Assembly: GCA_004375785.1 (NCBI GenBank)
Contig: SOKM01000048.1
Span: forward strand, 1 to 10,873
Source: Candidatus Cloacimonadota bacterium
GTDB lineage: Bacteria; Hydrothermota; E44-bin80
Direction of reading: 5' to 3'
DNA: 10,873 nt
Notes under the pieces: model-generated
What the model saw: the letters and a program-made list of their open reading frames with translations, nothing else
The model's database searches: none
What the model was told of the DNA's origin: nothing
Shown here: positions 1-5,055 of the stretch, piece by piece
Numbering within the stretch: position 1 is the stretch's first letter
Layout: each line of letters opens with the position of its first letter
Position numbers and translations under genes: made by a program

Positions 1-157
1 TCGGAGGCTGTCCTGAGAGTATGCGAAGGAAAGCAATCTCATTTTAACTTTTTACTTTTAACTTGTCCTTACTCCCTCTTCTGCTTACTGCTTACTCCTT
101 ACTGCTTACTTTCTTTCTCTGATTTTCTGATACTCTGATACTCTGATACTCTTCCCT
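1..157. repeat. Repeat-filled gap after ftsL
   Basis: No gene is visible here. Bases 31-74 repeat, almost base for base, the segment 9567-9617 (GAAGCAATCTCATTTTAAC followed by a TTTTAAC-rich tail and TTGTCCTTACTC). The second copy has one extra 7-base unit. Bases 82-109 are a 7-bp tandem array (TGCTTAC, TGCTTAC, TCCTTAC, TGCTTAC). Bases 119-150 are an 8-bp array (CTGATTTT and then CTGATACT three times). The block lies directly after the ftsL stop, where ftsI often begins in other bacteria, so the division cluster is at least interrupted here. The repeats are seen directly; calling them a dispersed family rests on the second copies in this window. Confidence 0.8.
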
Positions 158-433
158 CTATCTCTTTTCCATTATATATCTTACTTCCTTACTTGTCGGG
201 TATCGCATTTTTAGTTTTTCCTTTGCGATTTTCTCTATTCTCATCACAGAAGTAAGATTTAGAAATTCCAACCTTAATTTTTCAATTTTATTCTGAATTC
301 CATCCAACTTTTTTTCTTTCTGAGCGAGGACCAGGGTCAACTGTAGTGCTGCTGCTCTTTCCCATACATAAAAAAGTAAAAGTAAAACTACTGCAGCGAA
401 TGTAAGAATAATAAAAAAAAGCCTTCTAATCAT
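158..433 (-). CDS. ftsL: Cell division protein FtsL
   Basis: A 91-residue bitopic membrane protein. FtsL forms a complex with FtsB and FtsQ (DivIB) at the septum and helps activate FtsWI for septal peptidoglycan synthesis. A short basic N-terminus (MIRR) precedes one hydrophobic segment at about residues 5-23. A charged, heptad-like helix follows at about 25-65, consistent with a coiled coil. The C-terminal stretch RIEKIAKEKLKMRYPTSKEV matches the usual FtsL ending (RIE..A.E.LGM..P...EV.YI), which is the best sequence evidence. The start overlaps the rsmH stop by 8 bases and is preceded by GGAG, suggesting translational coupling. Its position after mraZ and rsmH fits. FtsL is poorly conserved, so the name rests on architecture, C-terminal motif and context together. 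Confidence 0.85.
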   Translation of the reverse strand: MIRRLFFIILTFAAVVLLLLFYVWERAAALQLTLVLAQKEKKLDGIQNKIEKLRLEFLNLTSVMRIEKIAKEKLKMRYPTSKEVRYIMEKR

Positions 434-1382
434 TTTCTCCAGATTTCTCTTCTGCCTCTAAATCTCCCATCCCTTCCAGAGTAATCTCTCCCGTTATTTC
501 ACCCAATTTTTTTATCACCCTGAGTCGGGCACTTCTTGAACGTCTATTCTTCATCCTTTCAGCTTTGGATGGCCTGGCACACCTGGGATTAATAGCCACA
601 AGTAATCCTGCTTTTTTCAATGTTCGGAACAAATTTTTTGTAATTCTATCCTCAAGAGAATGGTAGGTAAGAACAGCTATCCTCCCTTCAATCTCCAGGA
701 GGTTGAAGGCTTTCAATAAACCTGTTTTCAGATTTTCCAGCTCATTGTTTACCATAATGCGAATTGCCTGGAAGATACGCGCAAGTGTCTTATGAGCTGC
801 TCTTCTTGGAATATTTCTTCTAATAAAATCACTGATATCAACTGTAGTCTTAAAAGGTTTTCTTTTTCTCTGCTCAACAATCACTCTCGAAAGCCTCCGC
901 GACCATTTCTCTTCTCCAAATTTCTTAAAAATATCAAGAAGTGCCTCCTGTGAAAATGTATCTATTAATTCTTCGGCAGTAAAATCCTGTAACCTATCAA
1001 ATCTCATATCAAGAGGGCCATCCTCTCTAAAACTGAACCCTCTGTCTGATTCATCAAGGTGAAATGAAGACATTCCAAGGTCAAATAGTATCCCGGACAC
1101 AGGTCCAGGCTTAAGAGGCTTTATGAGTTCATCAATCTCTTCATAACCTCCTCTTACTAATTTTACTCTTTCTCCAAATGTTTTCAATCTCTTCTTTGCA
1201 ACTTCAAGACTCTGTTCATCCTTATCTATACCTATTACAATTACATCCTGCGGCGTTTGAGAAAGCAGTTCAAGTGAATGCCCGCCGGTTCCAACGGTAC
1301 AATCAATATAAGTTTTTCCACCGTCTGCTAACAGAACTTCAATAGTTTCTTTCAATAGAACCGGAATATGGATTGTGGGCAT
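426..1382 (-). CDS. rsmH: 16S rRNA (cytosine-1402-N4)-methyltransferase RsmH (MraW)
   Basis: Transfers a methyl group from S-adenosylmethionine to N4 of C1402 in the decoding centre of 16S rRNA. At 318 residues it has the normal family length. The N-terminal HIPVLLKE and the SAM-binding DCTVGTGGHS (residues 27-36) are present, as are GIDKD (51-55), FDLGMSS (100-106) and RGFSF.EDGPLDMR. The RIFQAIRI block, a TYHSLEDR motif and the basic C-terminal NRRSRSARLRVIKK follow, all diagnostic of RsmH. The ATG is well supported: GGAGG sits 4 bases upstream. This start lies inside the preceding STAS gene, a 44-base overlap in another frame, so the Shine-Dalgarno is itself coding sequence. The stop overlaps the ftsL start. 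No key residue looks lost. Confidence 0.97.
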   Translation of the reverse strand: MPTIHIPVLLKETIEVLLADGGKTYIDCTVGTGGHSLELLSQTPQDVIVIGIDKDEQSLEVAKKRLKTFGERVKLVRGGYEEIDELIKPLKPGPVSGILFDLGMSSFHLDESDRGFSFREDGPLDMRFDRLQDFTAEELIDTFSQEALLDIFKKFGEEKWSRRLSRVIVEQRKRKPFKTTVDISDFIRRNIPRRAAHKTLARIFQAIRIMVNNELENLKTGLLKAFNLLEIEGRIAVLTYHSLEDRITKNLFRTLKKAGLLVAINPRCARPSKAERMKNRRSRSARLRVIKKLGEITGEITLEGMGDLEAEEKSGEND

Positions 1383-1836
1383 TTTCCCTCCAGGTTAAGA
1401 AATGTTCCTTTCTAAAAGTATTAATTGCACTCTTTTCGGATGGATAAAAATTATATATAAAAGGCCATCCTCCAACAACTAAAATATTGACTATATATGG
1501 TCTCTTTACAACAAATTTTATCTCTCCGTAATATTTATCGAGCTTTTGTTTGATGTTCACGAGAAGGTTCACATCTTTATAATGAATATGACTAACATTT
1601 GAAAAATTAACGATAAAACGGTTTATACCTATCAGTAGGTCTCTATCTATAATATCCTCAATTATAGTTATATCGTCTCTTTTAAGAAAGCCGGAAAGTG
1701 ATACAACTGTTACATAGTTACCGTTCTGTTTCATAAAAGGATTAAATCTCCATCTTGAGGTAAATAATCTCTTTTTATATGGAATTATCTTTTCTCTTTT
1801 CATATAGTTATATTTCAAGACTTTCGAGAATCTCAT
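1339..1836 (-). CDS. STAS-domain protein inside the mraZ-rsmH interval
   Basis: A 165-residue soluble protein with no signal peptide. Residues about 40-141 read as a STAS domain, the fold of anti-sigma-factor antagonists. YVTVVSLSGFLKRDD is the first strand and turn, RFIVNFSNVSHIHYKDVNLL is the central strand and helix start, and EIKFVV...ILVVGGWPFIYNFYPSEKSAINTF is the closing strands and helix. In SpoIIAA-type proteins the central loop is usually I-D-S-S-G with a phosphorylatable serine. Here it is I-H-Y-K-D (84-88), so classical serine phosphorylation is unlikely. The basic N-terminal 35 residues are not recognised. The start is uncertain. ATG at 1836 has GGAAAG upstream but overlaps mraZ by 29 bases; ATG at 1803 lies 4 bases after the mraZ stop but has no clear Shine-Dalgarno. 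The 3' end overlaps rsmH by 44 bases, so co-expression with the division genes is likely. The role is unknown. Confidence 0.75.
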   Translation of the reverse strand: MRFSKVLKYNYMKREKIIPYKKRLFTSRWRFNPFMKQNGNYVTVVSLSGFLKRDDITIIEDIIDRDLLIGINRFIVNFSNVSHIHYKDVNLLVNIKQKLDKYYGEIKFVVKRPYIVNILVVGGWPFIYNFYPSEKSAINTFRKEHFLTWRENAHNPYSGSIERNY

Positions 1837-2242
1837 CCTTTATGCTTTCCATTTCTTCTGTCTTCTTCTTATGAATCTCTGGATTCCATAATTCTATTCT
1901 ATCAAGAACGCCGGCAATTACAACCGCATTATCTATATCCGCATAGTCTAATAGGTGTTGTGGAATTTTAATCCTTCCCTGACTATCAACCTTAGTTTCT
2001 TCTTTATTCTCCATAAAGAATCGAACAATAAATCTTTTTTGGCTTTTACTTTTAGGCAAGGAACGCAATTTATCCTCGAATTTCTTCCATTCTGTTAAGG
2101 AATAGATTGAGAGGCACTTATCAAAGCCTCTTGTAACAACAATTTTTTTATTCTTGCTGACAACCTTTTTTCGTAATTTTGAGGGAATAAAGATTCTTCC
2201 TTTATGATCAACTGAATGTGAATATCTACCACTAAGGCTCAA
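1808..2242 (-). CDS. mraZ: Transcriptional regulator MraZ
   Basis: A 144-residue protein with two tandem SpoVT-AbrB (swapped-hairpin) DNA-binding domains. The first is marked by HSVDHKGRIFIPSKLR (residues 9-24) and the second by ETKVDSQGRIKIPQHL (82-97), followed by VVIAGVLDRIELWNPE. These are the hallmarks of MraZ, a ring-forming regulator that binds repeats upstream of its own gene and represses the division and cell-wall cluster. The start codon is TTG, chosen because AGAAAGGAG sits 5 bases upstream and the product then begins just before the first domain. It is the first gene of mraZ-STAS-rsmH-ftsL. Three 10-bp GTGGT repeats and a promoter lie just upstream, so autoregulation is expected. 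The C-terminal 20 residues are charged and helical. Confidence 0.96.
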   Translation of the reverse strand: MSLSGRYSHSVDHKGRIFIPSKLRKKVVSKNKKIVVTRGFDKCLSIYSLTEWKKFEDKLRSLPKSKSQKRFIVRFFMENKEETKVDSQGRIKIPQHLLDYADIDNAVVIAGVLDRIELWNPEIHKKKTEEMESIKDEILESLEI

Positions 2243-2256
2243 AAACGCTCCTTTCT

Positions 2257-2286
2257 ATTCACCACGATTCACCACGATTCACCACG
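2257..2286 (-). promoter_or_regulatory. Probable MraZ operator: three 10-bp direct repeats
   Basis: ATTCACCACG occurs three times without a mismatch (2257-2266, 2267-2276, 2277-2286). On the mraZ strand the unit carries GTGGT every 10 bases. Known MraZ operators are short G-rich direct repeats (TGGGN in E. coli, GTGG-type elsewhere) with about one helical turn between them, located between the promoter and mraZ. The array begins 7 bases beyond the Shine-Dalgarno side of mraZ and covers the expected transcription start, where a bound ring could block initiation. The repeat is seen directly; MraZ binding is inferred. Confidence 0.75.
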
Positions 2287-2288
2287 CC

Positions 2289-2317
2289 ATTTTATAGGAA
2301 AAACTTAATTTTGTCAA
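2289..2317 (-). promoter_or_regulatory. Sigma-70-type promoter for mraZ cluster
   Basis: On the minus strand a perfect -35 box TTGACA (2317-2312) is followed, after 17 bases, by TAAAAT (2294-2289), a good -10 box. TATAAA can also be read, with a 15-base spacer. A/T tracts from about 2318 to 2346 precede the -35 box and could act as an UP element. Predicted initiation is near 2282, inside the third operator repeat, giving a leader of about 40 bases. Confidence 0.75.
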
Positions 2318-2387
2318 GGAAAAAATTTACTTTTTTTAAAAAACTTTTATGGTGGGGTTTTGGAGTGCAACAACATTCATCCGCTTT

Positions 2388-3263
2388 TCACCTTTTTGTG
2401 CCCTGAATTATTATGCCTGCTACAATCAGGATTAACCCGATTATTGTTGAAAAGAGTATTTTTTCACCGACAACACGATTAATTATTATGAGAGACAGGA
2501 ATGGCGAAAGATAGATTAGATTACTTACCTTTGCGGTTGTTTTTGATAATGACAATGCTTTTAACCATATTACAAAAGTAATTCCCATTTCAAAGAGACC
2601 TATATATCCTGCTCCAAGAAGACCCTGGATATTGGAAAAACTTGTTCTTGAAAACAACAACGTTGCAATCAGAATAAAAATAAACCCAAAGGAAAAGTTC
2701 AAGAATAGTTTGGCAACCTCATCCCTTTTATCTTTGATGTTATAAATCCAGAATAAAGACCAGATAACTGTGCTGCCTAAAGCCAGTAGTACTCCAGAGA
2801 TATTTGTAAAACTGAGACTCAGGATATTGCCTTTCGTTGCAATGCTCAAAGCCCCGAAGAAACTGATAATAATCGCAAGGATGCTTTTGAATCCAATCTT
2901 TTGTTTAAGGAGAGGTATTGATAGCAGGGCAAGCATAATGGGCCAGGTATAATTTAATGTAAGTGCCTCCTGTGCTCGCAGTAATGAGTATGCTTTAAAG
3001 AGAACTACATAGTAAAGAAAAGGATTTAAGAATCCAAGCAAGGCAGAGCGCAGAAAATCTTTTGCACAATATGTCCAAATGAGGTTCAGTTTCTTCTGGA
3101 ATAAAAGAATAATGAAAAGAATGACAATTGAGGCAAGGGAAGAATAAAATAACAACTGAAAAACATCCACATATCGCAGGGAAACCTTAAAAACAGATGC
3201 AACCGTTGACCAGAACAAAACTGCAACAACAGCATAGAGATACGCCTGTTTTTGTTTATTCAT
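2388..3263 (-). CDS. EamA/DMT-family membrane transporter
   Basis: A 291-residue, very hydrophobic protein with about ten membrane segments, the normal size and layout for the drug/metabolite transporter superfamily, built from two five-helix EamA repeats. The first repeat starts at AYLYAVVAVLFWSTVASVFK (residues 7-26), where the FWS/T motif in helix 1 is typical. The second starts near ISGVLLALGSTVIWSLFWIY (about 155-174) with the matching IWS. AQEALTLNYTWPIMLALLS and TTAKVSNLIYLSPFLSLI are the family's usual helix 4 and 9 signatures. It ends in a short basic tail (QGTKR). The substrate cannot be read; relatives export amino acids, nucleosides or other metabolites. It lies 36 bases from the decayed nucleotidase upstream. 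No Shine-Dalgarno is obvious before the ATG. Confidence 0.9.
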   Translation of the reverse strand: MNKQKQAYLYAVVAVLFWSTVASVFKVSLRYVDVFQLLFYSSLASIVILFIILLFQKKLNLIWTYCAKDFLRSALLGFLNPFLYYVVLFKAYSLLRAQEALTLNYTWPIMLALLSIPLLKQKIGFKSILAIIISFFGALSIATKGNILSLSFTNISGVLLALGSTVIWSLFWIYNIKDKRDEVAKLFLNFSFGFIFILIATLLFSRTSFSNIQGLLGAGYIGLFEMGITFVIWLKALSLSKTTAKVSNLIYLSPFLSLIIINRVVGEKILFSTIIGLILIVAGIIIQGTKR

Positions 3264-3283
3264 AACCAGAATGTAACAATGGA

Positions 3284-3310
3284 ATTATAACTTGTTTTTT
3301 TATTCTTCAA
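3284..3310 (-). promoter_or_regulatory. Candidate promoter for EamA transporter gene
   Basis: On the minus strand there is a perfect TATAAT (3289-3284). The best -35 candidate is TTGAAG (3310-3305) with a short 15-base spacer. If used, transcription would start near 3277 and leave a leader of only about 14 bases without a Shine-Dalgarno. The -10 box is clear; the rest is weak. Confidence 0.35.
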
Positions 3311-3951
3311 GGAGTTTCTGAATTTCAATATCTGGAGGGTATTGTTCTGTAAAGAGTGTGATGTTGTCACCTTTATAACCAATAATTTTTCGCGACTTCT
3401 CATCTATATTAATCTCAAGCATCCCTATACTGCTCAGGTTTCCGTATGTTCGGCAGATTATGGTATAAATGATTATATCTATTCCTGAAACAGAATCTGC
3501 AAGGAGACTATCGTGAATAAATCCTATGTTTGTCAGACCAACAATAATATCACACCCACCCTCTTTAAGCAAAGAAACTATTGCCTCTGCTCCTTCCTTT
3601 TCCTTTTCAAAGAAAAACTGTTTTTCTATCTCTTTTTCAACCAGGATAGAACCGTATTCTGTGGTCAGTCCAAAAATACCAATCTTCACACCGTCGCAAT
3701 CAATTGTTTTATTAAGTCCACCAATGTATTCGTTCTCTCTTTCTGATTTAAGGTTTGCAGAGAGCCTATGTAGCGCAGGAAGCAGCATTACCAAGTGGTG
3801 GAGGGAAATCCCTGTTTATGAAACGTGCCGGTTCACCTTTTAGACGTCCCATCATATCATTTGTATAAAGGACGACTATTTTCTTTTTTGCATTCACAAT
3901 CCCACAAATGAGAAATAAAAGTAGAAAGCTCAAAACTATCTTTTTTATCAT
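3300..3951 (-). pseudogene. Degraded 5'-nucleotidase-family metallophosphoesterase
   Basis: Remnant of an exported 5'-nucleotidase/UshA-like phosphoesterase. The start is intact: GGGGATAT before ATG at 3951, a Sec signal (about 20 residues ending IVNA), then KIVVLYTNDMMGRLKGEPAR and FPPPLG, the usual metal-site opening (normally TNDxHG) and a common following segment. The frame then stops at about 3764. The continuation is in another frame (from about 3794) and resumes at LSANL..., DGVKIGIFGLT and YPPDIEIQKLLEE. The segment that should hold the GD and GNHE metal ligands is absent. LTHLG reads LTNIG, and the GGHTH motif after GIDIII is missing. Two internal deletions plus lost ligands make activity very unlikely. 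The C-terminal nucleotidase domain is also absent. A sequencing error could explain the frame change but not the missing motifs. Confidence 0.8.
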
Positions 3952-3966
3952 ATATCCCCTTTTTTT

Positions 3967-3993
3967 CCGCAGGCTAAAGCCTGCGGCTACCTT
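3967..3993. repeat. Palindromic repeat, copy 1
   Basis: CCGCAGGCT-AA-AGCCTGCGG is a perfect 9-bp stem with a 2-base centre (3967-3986), followed by GCTACCTT. The same 26 bases (3968-3993) occur at 7773-7798. It lies immediately upstream of the Shine-Dalgarno of the decayed nucleotidase. It has no flanking gene of its own and looks like a REP-type dispersed palindrome. Confidence 0.85.
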
Positions 3994-4004
3994 TTTTCGG
4001 TTCA

Positions 4005-4036
4005 CCGATACCCCGATACGCTATCACTCCGATACG
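4005..4036. repeat. 8-bp tandem array (CCGATACG type)
   Basis: Four consecutive octamers: CCGATACC, CCGATACG, CTATCACT, CCGATACG. The array lies between the PLD-family gene and the decayed nucleotidase. The period and the GATA core match the arrays at 119-150 and 7824-7933. Confidence 0.75.
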
Positions 4037-4058
4037 CCCTTCTCTCTTTCCCCCTTCC

Positions 4059-4625
4059 CTACTCCAGGTCTTTTATTTTTAATTTCTTTGAGGATAGGTT
4101 CAAATTCTTATAGAAATATTCCTCAAAAGCCTCTGCTACAGGTTCACTATCTATGAGGACAGATGCTTCATTATTTTTTTCCAGTGCATGATAACTCCAA
4201 TTCGTAGAACCAACGACTGTATAACGGTGGTCAACTATCAAAAGTTTTGAATGGCTTGTAATATCAGGAGGGTCAAAAAAAACCTCAACCCCTCCTTCTT
4301 TCAGAGCATCAGCCATCTGCTTGTTCTTCAGGGTATTTCCCTTGTTCCAGCTTGATGCATCAAGGATTACTTTTACATCAATACCCCTTTCTTTTGCCTC
4401 AATCAGTACATCCAGGAGTTCCCAGTTAACATCCTCTGGATAATCTGGATAAATACGCGCCAAATACATAAAGATATAGATGGATTCCTCTGCATCCTGA
4501 AAGAGTTTATAAACTGCTGGAAAGTAATCCCTGTTATTAATAATCTCTACATCAGTTGCTGGCAATGCTGATAGTATGACCGGAAGAGAAAGGATAAAGA
4601 CCAAAATCAATAATTTATTTTTCAT
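4059..4625 (-). CDS. Exported single-HKD phospholipase D/Nuc-type protein
   Basis: A 188-residue protein with a Sec signal (MKNK, a hydrophobic core to about residue 17, probable cleavage near LSA-LPA at 20). The mature part is one phospholipase D domain. Its motif is complete: H125-S-K127 with D132 at the standard spacing, then GSTNW (139-143) and the downstream NNEAS. YFPAVYKLFQDAEESIYIFMY is the usual opening strand region. A single HKD copy in about 165 residues is the size of the bacterial Nuc endonuclease, which works as a homodimer. Nuclease activity is therefore more likely than lipid cleavage, but phosphodiesterase activity on another substrate is possible. The ATG is preceded by GGGAGGAG. 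The protein would act in the periplasm or outside the cell. It stands alone between two repeat-bearing gaps. Confidence 0.9.
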   Translation of the reverse strand: MKNKLLILVFILSLPVILSALPATDVEIINNRDYFPAVYKLFQDAEESIYIFMYLARIYPDYPEDVNWELLDVLIEAKERGIDVKVILDASSWNKGNTLKNKQMADALKEGGVEVFFDPPDITSHSKLLIVDHRYTVVGSTNWSYHALEKNNEASVLIDSEPVAEAFEEYFYKNLNLSSKKLKIKDLE

Positions 4626-4846
4626 ATCTCCTCCCTAGTTTTCCACCACAGTACTGGGAAAAATATTATACATATTTTGCCTGTTTTTGCTCTTTGTCAA
4701 ACTGAAAGTCTTTCCATATTATTTTTCACAGTACTTAGAGGTTTATATTTTACTATGAGCATTTATAACACAATCTTCATACAGGGTCAAGAAAAAAACA
4801 AAATCATCAGGGATTGAAAGAGAATGTAAGAGATATAAAAAAGGAT

Positions 4847-4944
4847 GTCATTCTGAGTAAACAGCACTTATTTACCCCGTGAAATAGCATAATGTTTTTG
4901 CCATACTCTTATTTCACAGGGTGAACTATGGAAGAATCTTTCCT
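4847..4944. repeat. Split dispersed repeat with inner inverted repeat
   Basis: TGTCATTCTGAG (4847-4858) and GAAGAATCTTTCC (4931-4943) are the two ends of a widely seen dispersed bacterial element, normally only a few bases apart. Here about 70 bases separate them. That insert carries an imperfect inverted repeat: ACCCCGTGAAAT (4874-4885) faces ATTTCACAGGGT (4911-4922) with one mismatch and a 25-base loop. The arms are seen directly; assignment to the known dispersed family is from memory of similar motifs. Confidence 0.5.
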
Positions 4945-5001
4945 TTTTCCTTTCGTTCCACTCGAGGGCAGGCCCAGGTAAAAGAAACCTGTGCAAATTA
5001 A

Positions 5002-5030
5002 AAAGGCTCGAACTTTTGGTTCGAGCCTTT
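5002..5030 (-). terminator. Rho-independent terminator of the clostripain operon
   Basis: A perfect 12-bp stem (AAAGGCTCGAAC / GTTCGAGCCTTT) with a 5-base loop. On the minus strand the hairpin is followed by a T-rich run (about TTTTTAATTT). It lies 26 bases after the clostripain stop. The plus-strand side also has a T run (5034-5039), so it could work in both directions. Confidence 0.88.
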
Positions 5031-5055
5031 ACCTTTTTTGTCGCGTAGAATTAGA

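Larger units (their letters stand above)
4626..5055. other. 430-base gap without a gene
   Basis: No credible coding sequence is seen. From right to left it holds the terminator at 5002-5030, a split dispersed repeat at 4847-4944, and AT-rich DNA up to the PLD-family gene. On the minus strand TTGACA (4700-4695) and TATAAT (4670-4665) are both perfect boxes but 24 bases apart, so they do not make a standard promoter. CACAGTACT occurs twice (4647-4655 and 4727-4735). The promoter of the PLD-family gene must lie in this stretch, but I cannot fix it. Confidence 0.7.

Noticed and set aside
82..150. Possible CRISPR-like array in the gap after ftsL
   Set aside because: The units are 7 and 8 bases long and directly adjacent, with no spacers; they are simple tandem repeats.
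2318..2387. Terminator after the EamA transporter gene
   Set aside because: The stretch is A/T-rich with runs of T, but I see no GC-containing stem; it may instead serve as an UP element for the mraZ promoter.
3526..3843. Open reading frame of 105 codons on the plus strand
   Set aside because: It is antisense to the decayed nucleotidase, has low-complexity Ser/Phe-rich content, no Shine-Dalgarno and no recognisable domain.
3952..4005. N-terminal extension of the decayed nucleotidase starting at 4005
   Set aside because: It translates the palindromic repeat; the ATG at 3951 has a Shine-Dalgarno and begins a clean signal peptide.
4665..4700. TTGACA and TATAAT as a promoter of the PLD-family gene
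   Set aside because: Both boxes are perfect but 24 bases apart, too far for a standard sigma-70 promoter; one may be used with a poor partner box, but I cannot say which.
4647..4735. CACAGTACT occurring twice, 80 bases apart
   Set aside because: Only nine bases, no symmetry and no clear relation to a promoter; chance is a sufficient explanation in this AT-rich gap.
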